Source: UBA2330 sp049293015
GTDB taxonomy: Bacteria > Bacteroidota > Ignavibacteria > Tepidaquicellales > Tepidaquicellaceae
Reading direction: 5' to 3'
Length of the DNA: 64,000 bases
Assembly (NCBI GenBank): GCA_049293015.1
Contig: JBATSB010000129.1
Coordinates: 13,131-77,130, forward strand
Of the stretch, positions 52,346-61,961 are shown piece by piece. The position numbers were made by a program, and so were the translations under genes. Under the pieces are notes generated by a model. That model made no database searches and was not told the DNA's origin. It saw only the letters and a program-made list of their open reading frames with translations. How positions within the stretch are numbered: the stretch's first letter is position 1; each line of letters starts with the position of its first letter.

Positions 52346-54229
52346 ATGAAAAGAAATTCTATCAAATATATTCTCTTATTTCTGTTAATTAATGCAATTG
52401 CTTTTTCACAGGAAAGTGATAAAGAAAAAGTAAGTAAAGAAGATTCAATAAAAGCACAGGATGATCAGGTAGATTCACTTAAGTTAGCTGAAAAGGAAAT
52501 TTTAAAGCAGCAGGAGCAAAACAGAATAGACTCAGTTCTTAAGGCAAAGCTGCAGGAAGAGATGCAGCAATATTCACAAGATTCACAAAAGAAAGCTGAG
52601 CTGGAAGAAAAACTTAGAAACATTGAAGCAGCCGATTCAATAAAAAGTGTAGAACAGTTAATCAAAATAAAAAAACTGAAAGAAAAAGCCAGAGGATTTC
52701 CTGTTACACTTTTTACCGATACATTATTTGTGATCTACACTAAGCTTGGTTCATTTGATGCCCATGAAAGAGCGGCTACAGTTACAAAAAGGGTCAGAGC
52801 GATGTATGATGAAGATTTCTTTTATCCTGATTCAATGAGAGTGGATACAGGTGAAACTACTAATGACATCATTTATAATGACGTAATAATAATGAGTGTA
52901 ACTGAAGTGGAAGCGCTTTGGTTTGATAAATCAAGAAACGAACTTTCGAATGAATATCTGAATATAGTCAAGAATGAGGTTGTAAAGTACAGAGATGATA
53001 ACAGTTTAATAAACAGATTAAAGAGAATCGGACTTGCACTATTAACTCTCATTGTATTATTTTTTATAATAAAATTAATTTTCAAATTATTTCAAAAACT
53101 CAAGAATTACATACTTGAACGCAAAGACAAATACCTGACAGGGTTATCAATAAAAGATTTTAAGCTTCTAAATCAGGAACAGAGCATTAAAGTCGCAGAG
53201 ATCATTTTAAGAATATTCAGAATTATAGTAATTCTTGTAGTGCTATATTTCAGTCTGCCGGTTTTGTTCAGCATTTTTCCAGTTACAAAAAGTTATGTGG
53301 GGTTATTATTAGGGTGGGTGCTAAATCCGGCAAAGCTTGTTATAAGTGCAGTTATCGGATTTTTACCAAATCTTTTTACAATTGCAATAATATTTATTTT
53401 TACACGATATGCAATCAGAGCAATAAAATATTTTACAGATGAGATTGCTGAAGGAAGAATGACACTTGGTAACTTTCACAAAGAATGGGCAGTACCGACT
53501 TTTCAGATAGTAAAGTTTGTAATGTATGCGATGATGTTTGTGATAATATTTCCATATCTGCCGGGCTCAGATTCTCCGGCATTTCAGGGAGTATCAGTAT
53601 TTCTTGGAATACTCGTTTCGTTCGGCTCATCATCTTCAATTGCAAATATAATGGCAGGTCTTGTAATTACATATATGAGACCATTTAAAATCGGTGACAG
53701 AATTAAAATAAATGACGTGACTGGCGATGTTATTGAAAAGACCTTACTGGTTACAAGATTAAGAACAATAAAAAACGAAGATATAACTGTTCCAAATTCA
53801 CTTGTTCTGTCTGGTCATACAACAAATTATTCTACCAACAGCAAAGACACAGGTTTGATAGTTCATACAACTATAACAATAGGGTATGATGTACCATGGA
53901 AAAAAATGCATGAAACACTTCTGGAAGCTGCGAACAGAACGGAAATGCTCTTAAAAGATCCTAAACCATTTGTATTGCAGACAAGTCTTGATGATTTTTA
54001 TGTATCATACCAGATCAATGCTTATACACATGATGCAAACAAGCAGGCAGTGATCTATTCCTATTTGCATCAAAATATTCAGGACGCATGTAATGAAAAC
54101 GGAATTGAGATCATGTCTCCGCATTATAAAGCTTTGAGAGACGGTAATTTATCTACGATACCTGAAAATTATTTACCTAAAGATTACATAGTACCTTCAT
54201 TTAATATTAAAGAAGAAAAAGATAAATAA
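52346..54229 (+). CDS. MscS-family mechanosensitive channel with long periplasmic N terminus
   Basis: The 627-residue protein has a signal peptide (LLFLLINAIAFSQ), an E/K/Q-rich coiled coil (about 40-115), a short domain, then several membrane helices (about 225-425) and the MscS core. The pore helix and beta-domain entry are visible as VFLGILVSFGSSSSIANIMAG, then YMRPFKIGDRIKINDVTGDV and TVPNSLVLSGHTTNYS. The channel opens on membrane tension in hypo-osmotic shock. The next gene is a second MscS-like channel 4 bases away, so the two form an operon. Confidence 0.88.
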   Translation: MKRNSIKYILLFLLINAIAFSQESDKEKVSKEDSIKAQDDQVDSLKLAEKEILKQQEQNRIDSVLKAKLQEEMQQYSQDSQKKAELEEKLRNIEAADSIKSVEQLIKIKKLKEKARGFPVTLFTDTLFVIYTKLGSFDAHERAATVTKRVRAMYDEDFFYPDSMRVDTGETTNDIIYNDVIIMSVTEVEALWFDKSRNELSNEYLNIVKNEVVKYRDDNSLINRLKRIGLALLTLIVLFFIIKLIFKLFQKLKNYILERKDKYLTGLSIKDFKLLNQEQSIKVAEIILRIFRIIVILVVLYFSLPVLFSIFPVTKSYVGLLLGWVLNPAKLVISAVIGFLPNLFTIAIIFIFTRYAIRAIKYFTDEIAEGRMTLGNFHKEWAVPTFQIVKFVMYAMMFVIIFPYLPGSDSPAFQGVSVFLGILVSFGSSSSIANIMAGLVITYMRPFKIGDRIKINDVTGDVIEKTLLVTRLRTIKNEDITVPNSLVLSGHTTNYSTNSKDTGLIVHTTITIGYDVPWKKMHETLLEAANRTEMLLKDPKPFVLQTSLDDFYVSYQINAYTHDANKQAVIYSYLHQNIQDACNENGIEIMSPHYKALRDGNLSTIPENYLPKDYIVPSFNIKEEKDK

Positions 54230-54233
54230 CAGA

Positions 54234-55076
54234 ATGTCAGACTTTTTAAATACAGAATTATTAAAAACAGAAACTTTCATAATTACTGTTTGGAATCTGT
54301 TAAATGTAGTCATAATTTTTTTTGCAGCCGGAATTCTGATCAAAGTAATTTCAACTGTACTAAAAAAGTCCATGCTTTCCAAAGACAAAATGGATGGAAG
54401 ACATCAATCAATAATTCAGCTTATAAGATATGTAATTTGGATCATTGCAGTTTCAATGTGTTTGAAAGTACTGCATGTAGATGTGACATTCCTGATTGCA
54501 AGTTCGGCAGCTTTACTTGTCGGTGTGGGACTCGGTCTGCAGAATGTATTCAAGGATTTTATCAGCGGAATTATTATCCTGATAGAAGGAACAGTGAAAG
54601 TGGAAGATATTGTTGAAGTAGAAGGAATCGTATTAAAAGTAAAAGAGATCGCTTTGCGTACCTCCAAAGTTGTCTCAAGGGAAGATAAAGTAATGATAAT
54701 TCCAAACCATAAATTCATAGAGGAAAATGTTACGAACTGGACGCATAACAATACACCAACCAGATTTATACTACCGGTTTCAGTTGATTATTCATCAGAT
54801 ACAAGATTAGTGGAAAAGACACTTCATGACTGTGCAATGAAACATAAAGATGTAATTAAAGAAGGCAGACATGAACCTTATATAAGGTTTACAGACTTTG
54901 GTGATTCTGCACTTCTTTTTGAAATAATATTCTGGAGTAATAATTTATTCCGCATTGAAAGCACAAAAAGTGATATTCGGTTTGACATATCAGATGCTTT
55001 CAGAGCAAATAAAATTATAATTCCGTTTCCACAAAGGATGGTTCATTTACCAAAGGAAAAAAGTGAGGAAGAATAA
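54234..55076 (+). CDS. Second MscS-family channel
   Basis: The 280-residue protein has three membrane helices (about 17-38, 62-82, 88-110), a Gly/Ala-rich pore helix SSAALLVGVGLGLQNVFKDF, and the beta-domain VEDIVEVEGIVLKVKEIALRTSKV with DKVMIIPNHKFIEENVTNW. It is a compact MscS member, unlike the long partner just upstream. The tight spacing suggests joint expression, and the two could form mixed channels; that is inference. Confidence 0.88.
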   Translation: MSDFLNTELLKTETFIITVWNLLNVVIIFFAAGILIKVISTVLKKSMLSKDKMDGRHQSIIQLIRYVIWIIAVSMCLKVLHVDVTFLIASSAALLVGVGLGLQNVFKDFISGIIILIEGTVKVEDIVEVEGIVLKVKEIALRTSKVVSREDKVMIIPNHKFIEENVTNWTHNNTPTRFILPVSVDYSSDTRLVEKTLHDCAMKHKDVIKEGRHEPYIRFTDFGDSALLFEIIFWSNNLFRIESTKSDIRFDISDAFRANKIIIPFPQRMVHLPKEKSEEE

Positions 55077-55089
55077 AATTATTTTTAAG

Positions 55090-55929
55090 ATGAATAATAG
55101 AATTATTTCTCCAAACTTTTTTTTAATACTGATAGCAATTGTAATTATTTTTACTTTAGCCGGATGTGAGCAGATAAATAAAGTATTGTATAAAGATGCC
55201 GGTACGGAAACCGGTAAAGAAAGCAACACTAACTCTGACATTAATGCAAACCCTGACTCTACAAAATCGGCTAGAATAAATACGAATAAAAATCCGGACA
55301 ATTTTGCTGTTGATTCTGTAGTCAGAACTTTTGAAGGACTTGTAACAATTAACCTGAACGAAAAATCATTCAGGGATTGCAGCAATCCGGATTCATTATA
55401 TTTTATAAAAGATGAGAGGGGGACGATTGTCAGTTCTTACAAAAAATTAAATCCAATGAACGATATATACAGATCCGTATTTGCGTCTGTAAAAGGATTT
55501 ACATTAAATTCAGACAGTACGAACATTCCGGATCCTGAAAAGTATTATAAAATTCTTGTTATTAAAGAAGTTATTGCTGTTGAAGGAAAAAACTTCAGAA
55601 ACACATGCATACCTTATGACTTCTGGTGTCTTGGCAATGAACCAAACTGGTCACTTCAGATTTCCAAAGAGGAAAATATTTTCGAATTGTATCTGCCTTC
55701 TGAAGGTAAGTCATATTATTTTAATTATAATGAACCGAAGGAAGAGGATGGTATGATAAAATATTTTGGATATAATAATATTCAAAGGACGACATTAAAT
55801 ATTACCATTAAAAAAGAAAAATGCACAGATACAATGTCAGATAAAATTTATGAATATTCAGTAAAAATAAATCTAAACGATAAAACAAATTTCTCAGGTT
55901 GTGCGATAAAGGGAAATTTTGTTGAGTAA
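55090..55929 (+). CDS. Lipoprotein with C-terminal COG3650-like domain
   Basis: With ATG 55090 (279 residues; a GTG at 55063 would add nine) the protein has a lipoprotein signal with LAGC (Cys26). A low-complexity Asn/Asp/Ser stretch (about 40-70) follows. The C-terminal half has EPNWSLQISKEENIFELYLP and KEKCTDTMSDKIYEYSVKINL and GCAIKG, matching the E-P-x-W and C-x-D-x-M-S-D pattern of COG3650-type periplasmic proteins. It starts 13 bases after the second channel gene. Function unknown. Confidence 0.7.
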   Translation: MNNRIISPNFFLILIAIVIIFTLAGCEQINKVLYKDAGTETGKESNTNSDINANPDSTKSARINTNKNPDNFAVDSVVRTFEGLVTINLNEKSFRDCSNPDSLYFIKDERGTIVSSYKKLNPMNDIYRSVFASVKGFTLNSDSTNIPDPEKYYKILVIKEVIAVEGKNFRNTCIPYDFWCLGNEPNWSLQISKEENIFELYLPSEGKSYYFNYNEPKEEDGMIKYFGYNNIQRTTLNITIKKEKCTDTMSDKIYEYSVKINLNDKTNFSGCAIKGNFVE

Positions 55930-55939
55930 AATAATTTAT

Positions 55940-56566
55940 ATGAAAACAATAATTCTGTTAGTATTCATTTTTTATGTTTCCTGTGGAAATAAATTTCAGC
56001 AGATCGAAGAAGTAAAAAATATTGCTGGTATAAATCCCTGTGAGAGTCCTGATGCAGATATCTCATGCAATTTTAAAAATGCTCCGGATGATCCCGGATA
56101 TATTATGAACATTTCATCAAATACCGAGCCCGGAATCAAAATTCGTATCGAAGGACAGATTTTTAAAGATGACGGTAAGACTCCATTTCCGGAAATTTTG
56201 ATTTATGCATATCAGACGGATTCCACTGGCTTATATTCTAAGGCAGGAAATGAAGCTGGTGTTCAGAAATGGCAGGGGAGACTTCATGGATGGTGCATGA
56301 CTGACATTAATGGAAAATATATTATTAATACAATAAGACCGGGAAAATATCCGACTAACGATAGTCCTGCTCACATTCATTGGGCTATCCGTGAACCTGA
56401 CGGTAAAATGCAGTATCTGAATGATTTTGTATTTTCTGATGACAAGCTTGTAAATGATGAATATATTTCGAAGCCGTATTATAAAACAGGTGACATAGGT
56501 GTATTAAAACTTTCAAAAAATAAGAACGGTATTATGTCGGCAAAAAGAATAACTGTTTTAAAATAA
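55940..56566 (+). CDS. Intradiol-dioxygenase-like lipoprotein
   Basis: Start is ATG 55940 (208 residues; a TTG at 55919 overlaps the upstream gene). The lipobox is FYVSC (Cys15). The beta-sandwich of the intradiol ring-cleavage dioxygenases follows, with the candidate iron ligands Tyr99, Tyr137 (KYPTN), His145 and His147 (AHIHW) in the family order. Most family enzymes split catechols with Fe(III). Here the lipid anchor and missing N-terminal helical domain suggest a surface or periplasmic variant. A hairpin terminator lies 3 bases after its stop. Confidence 0.72.
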   Translation: MKTIILLVFIFYVSCGNKFQQIEEVKNIAGINPCESPDADISCNFKNAPDDPGYIMNISSNTEPGIKIRIEGQIFKDDGKTPFPEILIYAYQTDSTGLYSKAGNEAGVQKWQGRLHGWCMTDINGKYIINTIRPGKYPTNDSPAHIHWAIREPDGKMQYLNDFVFSDDKLVNDEYISKPYYKTGDIGVLKLSKNKNGIMSAKRITVLK

Positions 56567-56568
56567 AA

Positions 56569-56599
56569 AACTTCCGAAATCAATAAGACTCCGGAAGTT
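56569..56599. terminator. Hairpin between convergent genes
   Basis: AACTTCCG (56569-56576) pairs with CGGAAGTT (56592-56599), with T-rich DNA on the plus-strand side (AGTTTAAATAATTTTTT). It could stop transcription from the lipoprotein operon. Confidence 0.55.
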
Positions 56600-56624
56600 A
56601 GTTTAAATAATTTTTTGCAAAGAA

Positions 56625-57860
56625 TTATATTGTAAACAACCCGTCTTTTATTATCTGTATCTCTTTTCCATCATAATCAATTGCTTTAACATTAATCTTA
56701 TCAGACCCGATCATAAAATCAGTATGAACTACGGAGTAATTACATTTATTTTTTTTCATATCTTCAGTTGTAATGATCTCATCTTTATTTGAGAAGCACA
56801 TCGGGATTCCTCTGCCGAGTGCAATATGACAAGCTGCATTTTCATCGTAGAGAATACTGTTAAAGATCAGACCTGATTTATGTACTTCGGAATTTATATC
56901 GACTAATGCAACTTCGCCCAGATAAGAGGCACCTTCATCCATTTCAAAATATTTTCCAAGTATCTCTTTCTTATCATCAGCTCCGAAGTTTATGACTTTT
57001 CCGTCTTTAAATTCAAACCAAATTCCTGTCAGCAGATTCTCCAGAACCTTGACCGGTTTTGTAACTTTCACTCTTCCGTTTGTCCGGTTGAAGTCAGGGC
57101 ATGTAAACACTTCTTCAGTCGGAAGGTTTGGAATAAACTCTCTGCCGTTCTGAGCCATGACCTGTCCGCCTTTCCAGATGGAGTTTTTTGTAAGTCCGAT
57201 CTCCAGATCAGTATCCGGACCCGTAAAAAGCAATTTATCAATTTTCATTCTGGAAAGCATATTTCCTCTTTCTGAAAGATTTTTCCCATGACGTCTCCAT
57301 TCGCTTACAGGATCAGATTTATCTAGCCGCATAATTTTTACAAGATTTTCCCACAGCTTGTTTTCAAGTTCTTTGTATGGTTCAGAATCGTAAACTTTAG
57401 CAGCCCAGTTAATTCCGGGAGCAGCTACAATACACCATGCAATCTTTGCAGATGAAATTGCTTTCGACATTGCCTTATGCGAATTTTGTTCATTCCTTGT
57501 AATTATACCAAGTGTATTTGGGTCAATTGATTTGAGCACATTTAACTCTTCAAGATTATCTATTCGGATAAAAGCCCAGTCATTTGCGATCTGCTCATAA
57601 CTTCTGTTAATCGGATAGTTTGGTATAAAATTAATATCATCATTATTTTTTGAATTCTTTATGCGGCTTTTGGTAAGTTCATTAGAACTAAAAATAACGT
57701 CAACAAAAGCTGCGCCGTTAGCATATGCAGTATCAGCAAGCATCAGGGCAAATTCAGCATTTTTAATTCCGCTGCCTATTGCAAGGCACTGACCTTCATA
57801 TAAATTCACTCCTACTTTAATGATCAACTCACAGTATTTCTGTAATTCTACTTTTTCCAT
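56625..57860 (-). CDS. M29-family aminopeptidase
   Basis: The 411-residue protein matches the AmpS/AmpT family of dinuclear-metal aminopeptidases. The probable metal ligands are Glu250 (PTEEVF), Glu316 (GEVALVD), His345 (HIALG), His379 and Asp381 (VHTDFMIGS), in the family order and spacing. The N-terminal half has the EYCELIIKVGVNLYEGQCLAIGS-like strand-helix pattern. It is a cytoplasmic broad-specificity aminopeptidase by family. It is a single gene in divergent orientation to the GNAT gene. Confidence 0.88.
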   Translation of the reverse strand: MEKVELQKYCELIIKVGVNLYEGQCLAIGSGIKNAEFALMLADTAYANGAAFVDVIFSSNELTKSRIKNSKNNDDINFIPNYPINRSYEQIANDWAFIRIDNLEELNVLKSIDPNTLGIITRNEQNSHKAMSKAISSAKIAWCIVAAPGINWAAKVYDSEPYKELENKLWENLVKIMRLDKSDPVSEWRRHGKNLSERGNMLSRMKIDKLLFTGPDTDLEIGLTKNSIWKGGQVMAQNGREFIPNLPTEEVFTCPDFNRTNGRVKVTKPVKVLENLLTGIWFEFKDGKVINFGADDKKEILGKYFEMDEGASYLGEVALVDINSEVHKSGLIFNSILYDENAACHIALGRGIPMCFSNKDEIITTEDMKKNKCNYSVVHTDFMIGSDKINVKAIDYDGKEIQIIKDGLFTI

Positions 57861-57976
57861 TATTAATTAAATTTTATTAAGTTAGTAAGTTAACTAAATT
57901 GATTTTTAAATTTAATTCTAATATAGGGTTTTTTTAAAAAAAGTGTCTTTTTTCTTTAACTTAATATGCTACAATA

Positions 57977-58804
57977 TTGAAAGTCAGATATATAAAAAAA
58001 ATATCGAATAAAAAGATTATCGAAAATTTTTACAGAAAAAACACCTGTCTTAATATTTATCCGATCGGTGATCTTGATGATTTCTTTTTTATGAAAACAG
58101 AATGGTTTGCGCTTTCAGAAAAAAAGAATGATAAAGAAGAAATCATTGAGATGGCATTTGTTTACCGTGGAACTGACCTGCCGGTACTGATCGCAGTTTG
58201 TGAAGGTGATAACAAAAATATGAAAGAACTTCTCGGCGGCATTTTGAAGGATCTTCCTGATAATATTTATTCACATTTATCAATAGGATTAGATGAAGTA
58301 TTTGAAAGATCATATGAGAAACATGATCACGGCAGACATTTCAAAATGTGTCTGAAGAAAAATGATTTTATAGAATTTATTGAAACTATTGAAAATAACG
58401 GATCAGATTATATTAGAAGGTTGTCGCCTTCAGACATTGATTTGATCAGTGAATTTTACAAAAGGTCGTATCCGGATAACTGGTTTGATATGAGGATGCT
58501 TGAAACAGGAAAATACTTTGGATATTATTTTGAAAATGAACTTATCGGTGTTGCAGGGATCCACGTCTATTCACCCGAATTCAAAGTAGCCGCTCTTGGA
58601 AATATTACAACACTGCCTCTGCACAGAGGTAAATCTGTCTGCAGAAAACTTACTTCTGTATTATGTCGTGATCTTTTTAAATCTACAGATCATATCGGAC
58701 TGAATGTTCATTCGGAAAATATACCGGCAATCAAATGCTATCAGAATTTAGGATTCAGTTTAACAGGTGAATATTTTGAAAGTACACTTAAAAAAAAACT
58801 GTAA
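57977..58804 (+). CDS. GNAT-family N-acetyltransferase
   Basis: The 275-residue protein begins at a TTG (57977); the ATG at 57966 is out of frame. The N-terminal half (about 1-135) looks like a diverged GNAT-like domain, and the C-terminal half is a GNAT domain with NELIGVAGIHVY, AALGNITTLPLHRGKSVCRKL (acetyl-CoA loop) and HSENIPAIKCYQNLGF. Substrate unknown. Confidence 0.75.
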   Translation: MKVRYIKKISNKKIIENFYRKNTCLNIYPIGDLDDFFFMKTEWFALSEKKNDKEEIIEMAFVYRGTDLPVLIAVCEGDNKNMKELLGGILKDLPDNIYSHLSIGLDEVFERSYEKHDHGRHFKMCLKKNDFIEFIETIENNGSDYIRRLSPSDIDLISEFYKRSYPDNWFDMRMLETGKYFGYYFENELIGVAGIHVYSPEFKVAALGNITTLPLHRGKSVCRKLTSVLCRDLFKSTDHIGLNVHSENIPAIKCYQNLGFSLTGEYFESTLKKKL

Positions 58805-58832
58805 AAGCTGTATTAGAAAAACTTCATTTTGT

Positions 58833-59228
58833 TTAAACATGATCTATAACTTTTTTCAGCTTATCCCTGACTTCAGTTGCAATTCCTGCCAGACTTTCAT
58901 TTTGTACGGCAGACATTGAAACGATCGGATCTACTGCGGATATTTCGATGTCACCGTTTTCTTTTTCCTGAACAATAACATTACAGGGCAGGAACACACC
59001 GATTTTATTTTCAGCAAGTATTGCTTTATGTGCAAAGCCTGGATTACATGCACCGAGGATCAGATAATTTCCTATATCAGCATCGATCTTTTTTTTGAGT
59101 GTCTCTTTCACATTAATTTCGGTGAGTACACCAAAGCCTTCTTTTTTAAGTTCGTCTGTGACTTTTAGAACTGCATCGTTAAATCCAATTCCTTTAAGAG
59201 TTTTATCAAATGAATATGTCATCATCAT
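58833..59228 (-). CDS. DUF302 family protein
   Basis: The 131-residue protein has the DUF302 pattern: FNDAVLKVTDELKKEGFGVLTEINV, KKKIDADIGNYLILGACNPGFAHKAIL and IGVFLPCNVIVQEK. Two conserved cysteines (GACNPG and LPCNV) are as in the family. The function is unestablished. Two ATGs are in tandem at the start (MMM). The 281 bases before the SDR gene (59229-59509) hold no feature I can name. Confidence 0.87.
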   Translation of the reverse strand: MMMTYSFDKTLKGIGFNDAVLKVTDELKKEGFGVLTEINVKETLKKKIDADIGNYLILGACNPGFAHKAILAENKIGVFLPCNVIVQEKENGDIEISAVDPIVSMSAVQNESLAGIATEVRDKLKKVIDHV

Positions 59229-59509
59229 TAAATTAAATTTTATAAAATTATTTCTGTGGTATTTATTTTTTGGAATTTTTAAAACTTACAGATATATAAT
59301 TTAATACTCAATATAAATTTTTGTTTGTATTCAGGATTATCGACTTAGTCTGCCCCTAAAAAACAAGATAAAAAGTTAAATACAAGCAAATGAAAAAATT
59401 TGTATGATGCATTAAAAAATTTTACTTTATATCTTTATATGAATATAAATTTTAACGGAACGAATAACACTAAATAATTCTAAACCAAACATTTTAAATT
59501 ATATATCAA

Positions 59510-60238
59510 ATGAAATTATCTAACAATAAAATTTTGATAACCGGCGGCGGATCGGGAATCGGATTAGCTCTTGCCGAAAGATTTTTAAAGGAAAACAATT
59601 CAGTAATTATATGCGGACGAAGAGAGACTGTGCTGAAGGAAGCTTCAGAGAAATTTCCATCCCTTATAACAAAGACATGTGATATCTCTGATGCAACCGG
59701 ACGAGAAGAACTGTATAAATGGATATCTGAAAACCATCCGGATCTGAATGTACTTATAAATAATGCAGGTATTCAAAACTGGATGTCTGTAAAAGATCCT
59801 GAATTTTTAAAAAGGACAAAAGAAGAAATTGCCATTAATGTTGAAGCTCCTTTACATCTGACCTCTCTTTTTTTGAATCTAAAATCACTTGATACGATCA
59901 TAAATGTTACTTCAGGTCTGGCTTTTGTTCCGCTTTCAAAGACACCGGTATATTCAGGTACAAAATCTTTCCTTCATTCTTTTACAGTTTCTCTCAGACA
60001 TCTGCTTAAAAAAGATAATATAGAAGTGATTGAATTTATCCCGCCTGCTCTGAATACAGACCTCGGAGGAAAAGGAATTCATGATTTTGCTCCGCCGGTA
60101 AGCGGATTTGTAGATTCTGTATTCGAACAGCTAAAAGAAGGAAAACCGGAGGTCACATATGGTTTCAGCGAACAGGTTTCAGAAACCGGTCAGGAAATTA
60201 TCCGGGAAGTTTTTAAAAAGCTGAATCCGGATACCTGA
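59510..60238 (+). CDS. Short-chain dehydrogenase/reductase (SDR)
   Basis: The 242-residue protein has the NAD(P)-binding TGGGSGIG (11-18), NNAG (84-87), catalytic Ser135 (VTSG), Tyr148 and Lys152 (YSGTK). The RR after CG (CGRRET) suggests NADPH preference. It resembles the DltE/oxidoreductase subgroup. Substrate not predicted. It is 73 bases upstream of dps on the same strand. Confidence 0.92.
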   Translation: MKLSNNKILITGGGSGIGLALAERFLKENNSVIICGRRETVLKEASEKFPSLITKTCDISDATGREELYKWISENHPDLNVLINNAGIQNWMSVKDPEFLKRTKEEIAINVEAPLHLTSLFLNLKSLDTIINVTSGLAFVPLSKTPVYSGTKSFLHSFTVSLRHLLKKDNIEVIEFIPPALNTDLGGKGIHDFAPPVSGFVDSVFEQLKEGKPEVTYGFSEQVSETGQEIIREVFKKLNPDT

Positions 60239-60311
60239 ATTTAATTTCAGATTAAAGAATTTTTTTATGCAATATTCAATATATTAAAAACTCAAAAATC
60301 AATTTAAACTT

Positions 60312-60791
60312 ATGAAAAATCTAAATGCAATTGGTCTCGACAAAAAAAAATCCGGTAAACTTGCCGAAAAACTGAATGAACTTCTTGCAGATTATTCAGT
60401 CTTTTATCAAAATACCAGAGGTTATCATTGGAACATTAAAGGTGAGAAGTTCTTTGAGCTGCATGTAAAATTTGAAGAACTTTACAATGATCTGTTTCTG
60501 AAAATCGATGAAATAGCTGAAAGAATATTAACTCTTGGTCATTCACCAGATCACAGACATTCTGAATATAAAAAGATATCTAAAATTACTGAAAGCAATC
60601 AGGTATCTGACGGAATTAAAGCTGTCGGGAATATTCTGGATTCATTTAAAACTCTGATAAGTATTCAAAGAGAAATTCTCGATCTTTCAGAAGAAGCCGG
60701 TGATGAAGGTACTAATGCAATGATGAGTGATTATATCAGAGAGCAGGAAAAACTTGTCTGGATGTACTCAGCTTTTTTGAATAAAAAATAG
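60312..60791 (+). CDS. dps: Dps-family DNA-binding / ferritin-like protein
   Basis: The 159-residue protein keeps the inter-subunit ferroxidase ligands H39, H51, D66 and E70. Their spacing (12, 15, 4) equals that of Listeria Dps H31, H43, D58 and E62. The motifs are RGYHWNIKG and FFELHVKFEELYNDLFLKIDEIAER. It forms a dodecameric shell that oxidises iron with peroxide and protects DNA. The lysine-rich start (KKKSGKL) may help DNA binding. Regulation by an OxyR/PerR site could not be seen. Confidence 0.95.
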   Translation: MKNLNAIGLDKKKSGKLAEKLNELLADYSVFYQNTRGYHWNIKGEKFFELHVKFEELYNDLFLKIDEIAERILTLGHSPDHRHSEYKKISKITESNQVSDGIKAVGNILDSFKTLISIQREILDLSEEAGDEGTNAMMSDYIREQEKLVWMYSAFLNKK

Positions 60792-60852
60792 CCGGTAATA
60801 TTTGATCCTGATTCTGATGGTGTTTTTATTTGAAGTTAAATATAAAACCAGT

Positions 60853-61539
60853 TTATTTTAAATGCTGTCTCAGATTTAATTTTTTCTGAATCTCATTCAG
60901 CCATCGTATCTTTTGTGATTTCATATATGGACTTGCATAACGATAATTTGGTAAACTACTGTTTACAACGCCGATGATATTTTTATTCAGTTTTAAAATT
61001 TTTTCAGCAGGAATTTTTAGTTCGGAAATACTCCCCCAGGCAGCAATGATCTTTCCACTTTTTGATTTCAAATAATTAAGCAATTCTTTATTACGGTCTT
61101 CATGTGTAAGACAATGAGGATTGCTTTTATCAAGCTTCATTGCATTTATGAATTCAGTTTGAAATTTACCGCTATTTCCATTCCTGAGATCAGAAAGATT
61201 CAGCACTCTTACAAAACTCCAACTGTTGAATAACATAAGTCTCATGATCTGATACTGCGCATTATCAGGTCTTGTCGGTACAACATCTTTTACTTTTATA
61301 TTAAGGTACTCTTTTTTTGAAAAAGTTTTTATGTTGTAATTTTTATCAAAGGGTCTGGAAGATCCGGGATTCATCATTATCACAACCATATCCGGAAGTC
61401 CATTCACACTGCTGAGATCTTTCTTTTTAATTTCAAGGACACTTCTGCATTTAAAAACCGAACCGGATAATTTTAAATTATAGAAATGACCAAACACATC
61501 AAACATCTGATTCAATTCTTTTGCGTAAATAAATTTCAT
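60853..61539 (-). CDS. DUF1643 family protein
   Basis: The 228-residue protein has MVVIMMNPGSSRPFD, NAQYQIMRLMLFNSWSFVRVLNLSDLRNGNS and IIAAWGSISEL, the three blocks I recognise for DUF1643. The family is of unknown function, with a possible nucleotide- or nucleic-acid-related fold. No membrane or signal segment is seen. It faces dps. Confidence 0.75.
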   Translation of the reverse strand: MKFIYAKELNQMFDVFGHFYNLKLSGSVFKCRSVLEIKKKDLSSVNGLPDMVVIMMNPGSSRPFDKNYNIKTFSKKEYLNIKVKDVVPTRPDNAQYQIMRLMLFNSWSFVRVLNLSDLRNGNSGKFQTEFINAMKLDKSNPHCLTHEDRNKELLNYLKSKSGKIIAAWGSISELKIPAEKILKLNKNIIGVVNSSLPNYRYASPYMKSQKIRWLNEIQKKLNLRQHLK

Positions 61540-61611
61540 TTTTGTAAATTAATTATATTAACAGAATTTATCAAAATTATAAATCAGAAAGTTTCAAGCT
61601 CTATGGTAAGA

Positions 61612-61815
61612 TTACTTACGATCAGATTTCATTTTTCCGTATCTGATCAGAAGGATTGAATTAACTGCCAGCAAAAGCATTAATAAAGTATATGAAGTTT
61701 TTTCTATTGTCGCACCTTCAAATCCTTCATTTATTCCATTATACATAATCCAAACTATAAAAAGTAAATTACCGATTATTGCAAGTATGGAAATGGATCT
61801 TCCCATTTCTTTCAT
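61612..61815 (-). CDS. Small membrane protein with two TM helices
   Basis: A 67-residue ATG-started frame has two hydrophobic helices (about 8-25 and 41-58) and a basic C-terminal tail (RYGKMKSDRK). No family is recognised. It stands between DUF1643 and CPBP genes on the same strand. Confidence 0.55.
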   Translation of the reverse strand: MKEMGRSISILAIIGNLLFIVWIMYNGINEGFEGATIEKTSYTLLMLLLAVNSILLIRYGKMKSDRK

Positions 61816-61961
61816 TATAATTTAGTTCGGTTATTGAAAAAGTAAAATGAATCAAAAACAAATTAAGTTAAAATTTTAAAAGGTAAATAAAAGTATTATT
61901 GCAATTATGAGTTTATACCTGTTTTTAAAAACATTATTAAAACTATTTAATAGTGGTTTAA

